A stretch of DNA of 64,000 nt from Phialocephala subalpina (Eukaryota > Ascomycota > Leotiomycetes > Helotiales > Mollisiaceae), in the NCBI GenBank assembly GCA_900073065.1, contig FJOG01000005.1, forward strand, positions 1,479,420-1,543,419, in the 5' to 3' direction. How positions within the stretch are numbered: the first letter of the stretch is position 1; each line of letters starts with the position of its first letter. The notes under the pieces were generated by a model, which was given only the letters and a program-made list of their open reading frames with translations, had not been told where the DNA came from and did not search any database. This document shows positions 1-10,468 of this stretch, piece by piece. The position numbers were made by a program, and so were the translations under genes.

Positions 1-119
1 TTGTCTCACTATCTCGAGGCTCAGCAAAGAGTGAAACATCGATAAGATACAAAGGTTGGCACTCGCCCGCTCGTTCAGGGAAATAGAATACATCAAATCT
101 GTGAAGCATAATTGCAATC

Positions 120-3100
120 ATGTCGGAAAAGTATTCAGCAGGTGAAGATGACCCAGAGGCACTCACGACAGGTCTTTTCACAGATCTGAAGGCACTTGGT
201 CTACCAAAAGATGTCATTGCAGATGTTCAGGCCCTAGTTGAGACCATGAAGGGAAAGGCGAAAGGAACATTGGTTGATGACAAGGAGCTCGTCGTGAGTG
301 TTGTTTGGAGTGGAGTGACAAAATTTCTATTCAAAGATTAACATCCTTGCAGATGGAGAAACTGATCGGGGTCGTGGCCTCGCTGCCCAACACATCAGCT
401 CTGCGCAAAAACTTGACGCATACAATGATCGATGGTTTGTGGAGCAGTCTCCAACACCCGCCTTTGAGCTACCTTGGGGCTCAATACCAATACCGAACTG
501 CGGATGGAAGTAATAATGTAAGCAATTTCCAAACCCAATTCTTAGCCGAAAGCTCATCCGTGAAAGAACCCGTTGTATCCAAAACTGGGTGCTGCAAAAA
601 CTCCCTATGCAAAGACGACAAGGCCAGGAACAAAGTTGCAAGGTGTTAGACCAGATCCTGGTCTCCTCTTCGATCGTGAGCCACTCAGTCACAGTATCAG
701 AAGCACCGCTGACCCACTCAGTTCTCTTGGCACGTGACCCAGAAGAGTTCAAGGAGAACCCCGCTGGACTCTCGTCTGTTCTCTTCTACCACGCCAGTAT
801 CATCATTCATGATGTCTTTCGATCAAGCCGGGAGGACTCCAATATCTCTGACACATCATCTTACTTAGATTTAGCCCCACTTTATGGATCTAGTGTCCAG
901 GATCAGGAGGCCGTTCGAACCATGGAGAAAGGGTTCTTGAAACCGGACACCTTTCACGAAAAACGCCTGCTCGGTCAGCCTCCAGGGGTTAACGTGATAC
1001 TCGTGATGTATAGTCGCTTTCACAACTATGTCGCTGAGATGCTGCTGAAGATCAACGAGGGTGGACGATTCACTTTGGCTCCAGCTGATACCGAAGACGA
1101 GAAGAACGCTGCAATCAAACGACAGGATGAGCATATTTTCCAGACTGCACGATTGTCAGTACAATGTCCCTAAAATACGAGTACAAGCTGACTTCCTCGC
1201 AGAATAACGGGCGGACTGTATGTCAACATTTCCATGGGAGATTATCTTCGTGCCTTGACCAATTCCCATCACACTAACACAGATTGGTCACTCGACCCTC
1301 GACAAGAAATCAACAAAACCATTCACGGCGAAGCCGTCGCCCGCGGTGTCGGCAACCAAGTTTCTTGCGAATTCAATCTCCTCTACCGATTCCACTCTGC
1401 CATCTCGCAGAAAGACGAGAAGTGGGCTGAAGACTTCTTCAGAAGCTTCCTTCCAGAAGCCAAGGATCCGAAGAAACAGTTCGACCAGCTAACTCCGGTC
1501 GAAATGTGGAGTGCCATGGGGAAATTCGAAGCCAGTATTCCCACAGATCCAAGCGAACGAGTGTTTGGTGGATTGAAACGTGGACCAGATGGAAAATTTG
1601 ATGATGCCGACCTGGTCAGAATCTTCAAGGAGAGTTGCGAAGACCCGGCAGGTCTGTTCGGAGCTCGCACATGTCCCAAAGTGTTGAGAGTCATCGAAGT
1701 AATGGGTATCATGCAAGCTCGAAAATGGTAAGCAGCTTCTCTAGGCGTTGGAGAATGAAGAAACTGATTTACCAGGGGAGTCGCATCGCTCAACGAATTC
1801 CGGAAAAGTTTTGGGTTGAAGCCGCATGCCACGATGGAAGAAGTTAATTCGGATCCCGAAATTGCGGACTTACTTCGAAAGCTGTATAACCATCCCGATA
1901 TGGTCGAATTATATCCTGGGCTCTTCATCGAAGATGCAAAGCCAGCAATGGAGCCTGGGCATGGTATATGCATCACTTATACTGTAGGGCGAGCCGTGTT
2001 GTCTGATGCTGTTACGCTTGTTCGCGGTGATCGCTTTAACACTCTGGTATGTTCGAACCACTTTGCCCCGACGTTGCTGACAATTGAAAAGGACTACACC
2101 CCAGCCACACTCACGAATTGGGGATTCCAGGAAGTAAATGCAGATATAAAGACGTCAGTAATATCCATCACTTTCTAGGGCATTGGCTAACATTACCTTA
2201 AGTCTTGGAGGTTCCATGTTTCATAAGCTGGTTCACCGAGCCGTCCCAGGCTGGTTCCCATTCAATTCCCTCCACATCATGCAGCCCATGTATACCCGAA
2301 AAGCAAACAAGGCAATTGCAATCAAACTTGGGAACATTGATCTCTACACAGAAGCCGACCCGGCACCTCCTCGAAGAGTTGTTATAATCAAGCAGAACGA
2401 ACTCGTAAGAGAGATTCTGTCAGTTCAGTCAACTTTCAAGGAGCCAAATGGCATACTCTTACAAGCTCTCTTCTCAGGCAAGAGAGACTTCTCAAAGTAT
2501 ATGTTGGCTGGCGACGCGGCGATCAATACAGCTCAACGCAACCTTGTTGGTGACGTGCTTTACGGGTCCAGAGATCTGAAGCCTGCGCTAGGCGGTTTCC
2601 TATCATCATTCAGTGCGAAGCAACTGGAAGATGAGTCTCTAAAACTGGGCAAAGATTTGTACCAAGTTGACATGCTACGAGAGTAAGCAGACCCCATTTA
2701 ACAGGTATCGGGAAGTTACTAATGTCCCTTAGCATCGCTATCCCTGTGAGCACGACAATGCTCGCAGATCTCTGGTGTCTAGACTTGGAGACTGTTGAGA
2801 ACCCAGATGGGTCATTAACGCTGAAGAAACTCCACACTACCCTCGCCGATGTGCGGCAATGGCAGTTCGCAGCCCACGATCCTGCCACGCAGTGGACTCG
2901 CCGAAGAAGAGCTCAGGAAGCTGCGACACTCTTGTCGACTTCAACGACTACGATGGTCGAGGCTGTATTGAGAGATAGTAACCACATATTGTGGAGAGAG
3001 AAGTTCACGAGATTTCTCCCGTATGTGGGGCTGAAAGCTCGCCGTGACTTGTCTAAAGGAGGATCTTTGCGTTGGTATGGTCGACACGTGGTTTCCGAAT

Positions 3101-4007
3101 TGCTCAAGGCTGGCAGGTCTATTGAAGAGATTTCGGATCTCTCTTGGTGTAGCGCGGTTGGAGGTGCTGCTGTTACTATAGGAATGGTAAGCAGGGTTCG
3201 AAAATTCATACATGGACGAGACTGACGATACTAGTTTGCCGAAGTGCTCCAATTTTTCCTGAAGAAAGATAACAGGAACTACTGGGAAAATATCCAGGAC
3301 CTTGTAGCGATCAAAAGTCCCGAATCTGACAAAGTTTTGCGAGAGTACGTCCTCGAGGCACAACGACTGACAACCAAGCAATTGGTCACTCGCATCGTAC
3401 TCAAAGATACGACGATCAACGGCACGACTTTCCAAAAAGATGACCTCGTGGAGATACTTCTTGTACGTAGTCGATAGTAATTTCTTGTCTTGCCTTGACT
3501 AACCAAAGCAGGGTGATGCATGCAGGGACATCGAAGCAGTCCTAGACCCAAAGGCGTTCAAGCTTGGCCGTCCAAAAGAAGCCTACCTCCAATTCGGATG
3601 GGGCCCACACCAATGTCTTGGCCGAGAGATCAGCATTATGTACTTGGTTGAGATGATAAAACTGGCCGCGACTCTGAAGGAGCTTCGTCCTGCACCGGGA
3701 GATATGGGTATCTTGAAAAGGGTGATAGTCAACAATCAACGCCAGTATCTGAGTGAAAACTGGTCCGCATTGACCTTTGATGCAACGAGTAAGTACAGGA
3801 AGCTTAGCTCGGCAACTTTGACACAGCTAATGATCTCTACTAGCTTGGAAATTGCATTACAGTGGAAAAGGCAAGGGAGTGTTCAAGACCAAAGATGTTT
3901 GCAGCCCCTCTCAATATGACCTGGACCTTGCACTCTTCAGAATGCGGAAGGCCAAACATGGTCCTTCAACTAAGTACGGGACCGCTGTACCTTCGCCTGC
4001 TGAGTAG
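120..4007 (+). CDS. Ppo-type fatty-acid dioxygenase / P450 fusion (linoleate diol synthase family)
   Basis: Eleven exons fit the family: 120-293, 353-517, 567-675, 722-1154, 1203-1727, 1776-2153, 2203-2682, 2733-3186, 3235-3462, 3512-3788, 3844-4007, about 1128 aa. The N-terminal half is an animal-type heme peroxidase (dioxygenase): candidate distal His about 179 in IIIHDVF, catalytic Tyr 355 and proximal His 358 in YRFH. The C-terminal half is a P450-like domain with an ExxR (EAQR) and heme-thiolate Cys about 1017 in FGWGPHQCLG. Known family members oxygenate C18 fatty acids to hydroperoxides, which the P450 half isomerises to diols or other oxylipins (psi factors) that control sporulation. 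The family's I-helix Asn-Gln pair (ANQ), which I recall from diol synthases, reads VTIGM here, so a different P450 outcome (for example allene-oxide or epoxy-alcohol synthase) or none is possible. The third exon start is forced because an earlier acceptor at 545 would meet a stop at 561. Confidence 0.9.
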
Positions 4008-5011
4008 ATCCTCGGGTCCGCGGAAAGGGCGCTGATGCTGACATTGCTATTTCTGCGATTCGACTAGTAACAAAACAAAAAGTAGATTATAGCCAGAACA
4101 TTGACTCCGCACGTTGCAGTGAAAATGTACAGAGAGTGGGGTACCGCAGGAGCTCAACCCTACTAGGAGGTGCTCCTTGAGCGACTGCATCTTGCTTCAA
4201 CGCCATAGAATAAGTGAACCTCCGAAGGCAGGTGAAGAAGAGGTTGGTGGAAATAATTTGAGTTGTAGAGGAGTGAAGAGGAGGTTGGAAGACACGATCA
4301 CGACTTCGTCAAGGGAAACACGCCTTTCCGTTTTCTGACTAGGACATTTTATTATGTAACTATTACTACCATGTATTTCCTCACGGAGAAACTTCTCTTC
4401 CTCCTTCCACAGATTCATCAAGGGAACCATCAAATCAGCGGATCACGTCTCAGCCTCCCGAACGCCTCAAAAAGCATCAACCTCAACTTGACAAAGAATA
4501 TCGAAGTCGTGATATGCCGCCTCGGAAACGTTTTTCCATCCATCAGCAATCTGGCTCCCCAGCTGCGAGCTGAACCTTGAGGGGGGTGATTTGGTGATGA
4601 AGACAGGGCATCAATTGCTACGCCGATTCAGCTTCACCGACTCATATTTGTTGTCAGGCCGTTGGTGCGAGTCCGAGCCGGCTAAAGACTTCTTCACGGT
4701 CTTCATGCTCGAAGTTGCACCACAAATTCCGGCCGAAAGAAACACGGGGTATCTGAGCCAAGAACAAGGAAATATTGGAGGCGCAGCGCCACTACGCCTT
4801 GGTACATGGCGTGTGAGACGTGCTGAGAAACGTGCTTGTACTTCAGGTCGACATCACACACTCCCTTGAGAGAATCGCGACCAACGTCAGCACGTGCGCC
4901 ACAATTTCATTGTCTGAAGGAAAAAGGTAAAAATCGTGCAATGTCCATTTCATCGTTGTTTCTTCGAGTCTTAGTAATTCTCAAAAGGTATCTTTACTCT
5001 TTATTTTTCCA
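4008..5011. other. Intergenic, no supported gene
   Basis: About 1 kb between the oxylipin synthase and the chitin deacetylase. Only short unconnected open frames are present. It should hold the terminator of the former and the promoter of the latter; T-rich tracts near 4960-5010 just precede the deacetylase start. Confidence 0.5.
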
Positions 5012-6503
5012 ATGTATATTTTTGCTTGTCTCCAAGCTTTACTTTTCTTCTTTTCCTCCTCAATTCTCGTCCATGCTCACGATTCAGGTTTCGACATCAG
5101 TCCGTCATTGTCCGGGGCTGAGATAAATATTCGATTTGGAGAAGAAGCTCAAGACGGGCACGAAAGGAACCATGGACTTGAGAAGCGTCAGGCTTGTGGC
5201 AGTGGGGTCGGATCTTGTCCAACTGGACAATGTTGTTCTTCAGGAGGGCAATGTGGTACTGGACCAACATTTTGCAATGGACCTGCATGTCAGCTTGCCT
5301 ACGGTCCTGCCTGTGATGGGAAGTAAGCATTTTGAACGAGCTCTGCCTTGCCCGAGACTGACAACTTACAAACAGTATCTCACCACCAGGCTCGAACACC
5401 CTGAATGTTGCTCGGACGAAAGTGGGAAATGTAGCATATGGCAAGTCTCGAAATTCTTCCTCCAAACACAGACTTACTGATATCCCGTCCTAGGAGGTGC
5501 GGGGTTGTACCACTGTTCTACAGCGGGCACAATTGCTCTGACATTCGACGATGGTCCTTACACTTACACACAATCTGTCCTCGACACGCTCGCGAAATAC
5601 AACGTCCAAGCAACATTCTTCATCAACGGCAACAGTCTAGGCAAAGGCCGGATCGACGACCCTTTGACACCATGGCCCCAAGTTCTCCGCAATATGTACA
5701 ATGCCGGTCACCAACTCGCTTCTCATACCTGGACTCACCAAGATCTTACCATCTTGCCAATGAATCTGATGCAGAATCAGGTTATCTACAACGAGATGGC
5801 ATTTCGCAACATCTTCGGCTTCTTCCCTACCTACATTCGACCTCCATTTGGATACTGTTCCGGCAGTTCTGGCTGCGCTGACTATTTGAACAATCTCGGA
5901 TACCACATCGTCTACTGGGATGTTGACACAAAAGACTACCTAAATGACGATCCGGATTTGATTCTAAACAGCGAGAACTACTTTGCAGGGAATGTCTCGA
6001 GTTCAGCAAACGGACATAGCTACATACCACTGGCGCATGATATCCATCAGAACACGGCATTGACTTTGGTGGCGTACATGTTGGATATGCTGAAGGCGAG
6101 GGGCTACAAGCCTGTTACGGTGGGAGAATATATGGGCGATCCGAGGGCGAATTGGTACCGAGATGCAGGTGGGATTCTGACTTCGTCTTCTTCGATTGCA
6201 ACGACCACAATCCCCAAAGTAACGAGTACCAGCACTAGTATTGGCAAGACTGCAACTACAATAATTCCAGCTACAAGTACAAGCTTAAGCAAGAATGCAA
6301 GCTCGGTCACTCCCTCGAATCAAGCGGCTTTGAGTGCTATAGCTACAACAACGATAGCACGCGGAACGGCGAATGTTACGATAGTGTCATCGACTACGTC
6401 GAGCACCTCGAAATCCGGTGGTAGCAGTCTCCGAGCATTGTCGTTGGCACCCTGTACTTTCTTAATTTTGTCTCTCATAATCATTCTGAGCAAAGTGATT
6501 TGA
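5012..6503 (+). CDS. Chitin deacetylase (CE4/NodB) with N-terminal CBM18, GPI-anchored
   Basis: Three exons, 5012-5322, 5376-5440 and 5494-6503, give 461 aa. Order: signal peptide (1 to about 22), a Cys-rich chitin-binding CBM18 module (about residues 62-100), the NodB deacetylase domain, a Ser/Thr-rich stalk, and a hydrophobic C-terminal tail typical of a GPI signal. All five NodB motifs are visible: TFDDG (about 142-146, metal Asp), SHTWTH (HxxxH metal ligands), RPPFG, DVDTKDY and LAHDIH. The enzyme should deacetylate chitin oligomers or wall chitin to chitosan outside the cell, which matters for wall remodelling and for hiding chitin from hosts. The second intron starts with GC (GCAAGT at 5441) instead of GT; using it restores the conserved NVAYGGAGLYHC junction. 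Confidence 0.92.
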
Positions 6504-7104
6504 AATTTAACGGATCTGGATTAGAAGTGGATAGATTCGCATGGTGTTCTGGAAGCATTGCTTCGGTGTTAGGCGTCGGCATAGATGGTACTTCTGGAGC
6601 ATGATTTGGACTTTGCCTCATGAAATTTTTTGTCTCGCATGGAGATTTGAATGATGGGGAAAAACGACGCGTTCTTGGTTGTTGCCGTTCCTCAGAGTAA
6701 AATGGGCTGCAGGTTCATCGAGAACGGAAGGCGCCACCAAGCGAAGTCTCCTGCTTCACCTCAACTTCCCAACTTGCTCTCTTCTTTCTACAACAACATC
6801 ATCGATCAATTCAATTCATCACACATTCGCTGCCCAACTCCGACATTCGTACATCAACATTCTTTCGAGCTTCTGATATACATTTGGAGAAGATCAAACG
6901 TTGCGAGCTCTCACTGGCTACCTTCGACATTCGTTCCTCCATTTAATCTCTATCGATCTTCTAGCGCACAGTAAATTCAGAAGAAGGCCAAACCCTGCGA
7001 AAGGTTCCCGAAGTCCGTCGCACGCTCCCGTCTCGACCCAACACCCTCCTATAAATAGACATCTGCCTTCTGTCGCAGAGTCAGGAGCACACTCGTTCCT
7101 CGAC
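6504..7104. other. Intergenic with promoter of the 2EXR gene
   Basis: No gene supported here. The only strong signal is a TATA box at 7050-7057, about 50 bp before the next ATG. Reading frames that run upstream of that ATG lack an ATG of their own. Confidence 0.5.
7050..7057 (+). promoter_or_regulatory. TATA box (TATAAATA)
   Basis: A perfect TATAAATA lies 48 bp upstream of the ATG at 7105. It argues that the protein starts at 7105 and not further upstream. Confidence 0.55.
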
Positions 7105-8271
7105 ATGGCGCGCTATCCATCTTATCTTCTTCAGACCTCCGGAATCTCCGGAATCCTCGAAATTTACCTTTACCTATTCAAAAAGGCTCGGCGACTCTTC
7201 AAGCACCTCCCAGATCCCACCCAACGGCTTAGCCACTCGTACACCCGCAAAATGGACAGATCCCGTCAAGCAATGCAACTCTTCGACCATCTTCCAGATC
7301 CCAACCAACAACTATGTATTCAACTCGACACTTTCACTATGTACGAGTCCTTTCGACTTCTCAGATTCTTCAAGGAGCTTCCCTATCCCCACCAACGGCT
7401 ACATCCCCAATTCGACAGCCTCGAAATGTACATGTCCAACGAAGCTGTGCAACTCTTTAAGCATCTCCCGGATCCCAATCAACAACTATACATCCAATTC
7501 GACAGGAATCTCAACACCTCCACCTTCACCCGCTTCCTAAAGCTTCCTCCCGAGCTTCGGCTGATGGTGTGGAGTCATTGCTTAATGTCATTCAGTCCAA
7601 GATCAGTTCTCGTTGGCGATGGAAAATCAATAATGGACTGCAGTCCAGCAGAACGACGGAAGAGAGAGCGCCAGTATAGAGGTGAAAGGAAACTTCCTTT
7701 ACCAGCCATGCTTCACGTTTGTTGCGAGAGCCGGGAGTTGGCTTTAGAGAGGTACAGTGTTGTTTTCTGGAAAGATCTCGGGGCAGAGGCAAGAGACTGG
7801 AGACGCCCGATTTGCTTCGATCACGAAAGGGATCTACTTTATGTTTTGTGCGGGGCAAAGCAAAACCATCTTTCATTCCAGGAGTGGATGGTGAGACTGA
7901 ACTTTCAATGCAACAATCGGTTGCCAACAGTAAGAAGATTTGAGATTCGACAGGTGCATATCAGCTTCTGGCACTCGGAGTTGACTTGGTTGAAAGAGCA
8001 TGTCAACAATGATAATAACCAGTGGACATGGCCAAAAATGCAGCACCCCTACCCGAGTCTCCCCTACTACACGCCGTTCGAACCCGCGCTGGATGGGTTG
8101 TTTCAATTGCGCGAACTCCAAGTCGTTAACTTCCCGATATCGAAGAGCTGGGATGTGCGCATTTTCTACTGGGAACTTATCACCGAATATCTGCGCATAC
8201 ATTGGGCTAGGTTCAAGGAATTGGAAGCACCAGTGGTTCTAGTGAGGCGCGGGGCCTTACCCTCTCATTGA
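7105..8271 (+). CDS. 2EXR-domain protein with tandem N-terminal repeats
   Basis: Single exon, 388 aa. Residues 144-156 (FLKLPPELRLMVW) are the hallmark of the fungal 2EXR domain, followed by the usual region with ...VCCESRELALERYSVVFW. These F-box-like proteins are very numerous in fungi and have no known function. Before the domain lie four imperfect 28-29 aa repeats starting at about residues 31, 59, 88 and 117 (LFKHLPDPTQRL, LFDHLPDPNQQL, FFKELPYPHQRL, LFKHLPDPNQQL). They look like degenerate copies of the 2EXR lead motif. The start at 7105 is chosen because it is an ATG just after a TATA box. No signal peptide or membrane segment is apparent. Confidence 0.8.
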   Translation: MARYPSYLLQTSGISGILEIYLYLFKKARRLFKHLPDPTQRLSHSYTRKMDRSRQAMQLFDHLPDPNQQLCIQLDTFTMYESFRLLRFFKELPYPHQRLHPQFDSLEMYMSNEAVQLFKHLPDPNQQLYIQFDRNLNTSTFTRFLKLPPELRLMVWSHCLMSFSPRSVLVGDGKSIMDCSPAERRKRERQYRGERKLPLPAMLHVCCESRELALERYSVVFWKDLGAEARDWRRPICFDHERDLLYVLCGAKQNHLSFQEWMVRLNFQCNNRLPTVRRFEIRQVHISFWHSELTWLKEHVNNDNNQWTWPKMQHPYPSLPYYTPFEPALDGLFQLRELQVVNFPISKSWDVRIFYWELITEYLRIHWARFKELEAPVVLVRRGALPSH

Positions 8272-9031
8272 TCACGGAGACTGTTGTTGAGATGGACGTT
8301 CTTTAGTGTGGTGGGATTTGTTGGCAGGAGGGAGAGACACTGGTAATCTGTGGAGCACACTCTGTACTACTATTAGCGTTTTCTGTTCTAGACACATGCC
8401 CGACATCAGTTTCGAGCATAAGCAATGAATCGTACTCATTCACATCATTTCTGTCATTGTCCCATAAACACATATTGCCTGACGATTGAAATCATAATTC
8501 TACTCAAGATGCACATTCACGGACATCATCAGCCCTACGGGATTTGTTTTCTTTTCCGGGATCTGATCACCTCCCTATTTCCACTCGCTTACGCACCTCG
8601 GTCTCGCATACGGTACTCCGTAAATACTCCTCCACCTTTCGTGCATTTTCCTTCCAACCCTTCGTTCACGGTACGAGCTGTGCCTCTCACAGGGTAATCT
8701 CAGGGCCAAGATCGATATAGTCGCGGGGTCTTTCCGCTCCCGCGGAGAAAGTTGAATTTAAGGAAGGGGAGGGAGTGGGAGCCGCTGACTTAGTGATGCG
8801 GTGTTGAGGCACGTACGCCTTGAGGATGACTTGCAAGTTGCTGAAGGATTGGGTTCATTGTTCTAGATCTTTAGGGTTTTGTAAGCGGTGTGTGATGATG
8901 GAGAGGAGATCGTGTCTTTTTTGATGTCATGAGGTGGGAGGGGTATAAAGTCCTCTGGTCTGTCATAACTTGTCATTGACTTCATCCTAAAACCAAAGAA
9001 GAAGATTTCCACGAACAAGACCAACCTCACC
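8272..9031. other. Intergenic, promoter of GST
   Basis: About 760 bp with no supported gene. A TATA box (8944-8949) lies 83 bp before the GST start codon, and a GC-rich stretch is seen near 8730-8780. Confidence 0.5.
8944..8949 (+). promoter_or_regulatory. TATA box of the GST gene
   Basis: TATAAA in a GGGTATAAAG context, 83 bp upstream of the ATG at 9032. Confidence 0.5.
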
Positions 9032-9703
9032 ATGACTTCAGCGCCAGAGATCAAGTTTTATTATGCACCAGGTGCTTGCTCATTGGCGCCTCATATTTTA
9101 CTTCATGAAGTCGGAGCTGAATATAGGCCGATGCCGTTTGAGATTGGAGCGCAGGGGACGAATATTACGGAGGAGTTTGCGGCTGTGAATCCTAAACTGA
9201 AGGTCCCAACTCTCTCCCTCTCCTCCTTAGGCTCCGTCGCCGAAATCATCACCGAGTCCCCAGCAGTCTGTACTGTCATAGCTGGGCTGGCGCCAGAGAA
9301 GAATTTCATGGGAGAAGAAGGCATAGAAAGAGTTCGGGTGTTGGAATGGTTCAATTATCTAAGTGGGACGCTGCATGGTGGTGCGTTTGGGCATTTGTTT
9401 CGTCCCGAGAGGTTTACCATCGATTCTTCTGAAGAAGCGCTTGAAGCTGTGAGGACGAAAGCGAAAGAGAATATAACGACTTGCTTTAAGTATGTTGAGG
9501 GGAGATTGAGGGAGGGTAAATGGGCGGTAGGAGAGGGATTTACGGGTGTGGATGCTTTTCTGTTGGTGTTTTGGAGGTGGGGTTCTGCTTATGGGTTTGG
9601 GATGGAGAGGTATGGGAAGTATCAGAAGTTGATGGGCAGATTGGTTGAGAGGAAAAGTGTAAAGGAGGTTTTGAAGCTGGAAGGTATTAAGGCTATGTTA
9701 TGA
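9032..9703 (+). CDS. Glutathione S-transferase, bacterial beta-class-like
   Basis: Single exon, 223 aa, with the two GST domains. The N-terminal thioredoxin-like part begins FYYAPGACSLAPHILLHE, which matches the beta-class pattern in which a Cys in PGACS takes the place of the usual catalytic Tyr or Ser. The helical C-terminal domain runs from about residue 85, with the conserved VGEGFTGVDAFLLVFWRW segment (the Asp is the helix-6 N-capping residue of GSTs). It would conjugate glutathione to electrophiles or act as a reductase or peroxidase in the cytosol. The glutathione-site motif is TESPAVC in place of the usual E/QS-x-A-I-x. The lack of introns and the beta-class character leave open an origin by transfer from bacteria, which would need a phylogeny. 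Confidence 0.85.
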   Translation: MTSAPEIKFYYAPGACSLAPHILLHEVGAEYRPMPFEIGAQGTNITEEFAAVNPKLKVPTLSLSSLGSVAEIITESPAVCTVIAGLAPEKNFMGEEGIERVRVLEWFNYLSGTLHGGAFGHLFRPERFTIDSSEEALEAVRTKAKENITTCFKYVEGRLREGKWAVGEGFTGVDAFLLVFWRWGSAYGFGMERYGKYQKLMGRLVERKSVKEVLKLEGIKAML

Positions 9704-9958
9704 GAGCTGGTGTTGAGGGGGACGGAAGGGTGGTAAAGGGTTAGCGAATGGTAGCAAGTGGAAACTTGAGTGTGAATGTCCACCTCGACTTGGGATTGAG
9801 AATCGCGTCATAGTCAGGAGGAGATGATTCACTTAAATGTCCCTAGGCGCAACAATTGGCATCTACGAACGAAATCGAATGCAAAGGATTACTACAAATC
9901 TGAAAGAAGAAAGGATCTTGGGACATTGAGAGCGACGTTTCTGGACCACTCGATCGCA

Positions 9959-10468
9959 ATGTCGAAACCAACAAACACCAAAGAAAATACGCACTTTCTC
10001 CTACCTTCATCATCTTCGCAAAAGATCTCTGACAAGTTCCCCGAAAAGCAGGGATGTTCTCCGCCCTCTCGATCTCCCTCCCAAGAACCTCTCCTCCGAC
10101 GCTACGAACGGTCTGCCTCTCCACCGCCTCCACTCCAAGTCAAAGCGCAATCAAAGCCCGAATACCTACCCCCAGACGAACAATCAGAACCGCCCTCTCC
10201 TCTCCTCTCTACCAACACCCAAGACGAAAGTTCCTACGGCGACCAATCATCAAGAACCGACTCCGGCTACCGAGGCGACGACGAAGATTCCACGAGGACC
10301 AGATACCAAAGTACGGTCTCGAGTGCTGAGGCAAGACCGGATGTTTGTGAGAGGATGAATAATCAGATCCTTTGTAGGGAAGGGGAGGAGGGATTATGTT
10401 GTGGGGGTGATGGGGATTGTTGTTTGAGAGGGAGTGATACTTGTTTGGAGAGTTGTGTGATTTTGTGA
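9959..10468 (+). CDS. Small disordered Cys-rich protein with C-terminal CaaX box
   Basis: 169 aa from the ATG at 9959; an in-frame ATG at 9824 would add 45 residues. Residues 1-125 are Ser/Pro/Gln/Asp-rich and look disordered. The last 40 residues carry nine Cys in a CX(n)C, CC, CC, C, C pattern and end in CVIL. CVIL fits the CaaX prenylation motif, and Leu at the last position usually directs geranylgeranylation. The protein is therefore likely anchored to membranes by its Cys-rich tail. I do not recognise a named family. No intron is needed. Confidence 0.6.
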   Translation: MSKPTNTKENTHFLLPSSSSQKISDKFPEKQGCSPPSRSPSQEPLLRRYERSASPPPPLQVKAQSKPEYLPPDEQSEPPSPLLSTNTQDESSYGDQSSRTDSGYRGDDEDSTRTRYQSTVSSAEARPDVCERMNNQILCREGEEGLCCGGDGDCCLRGSDTCLESCVIL

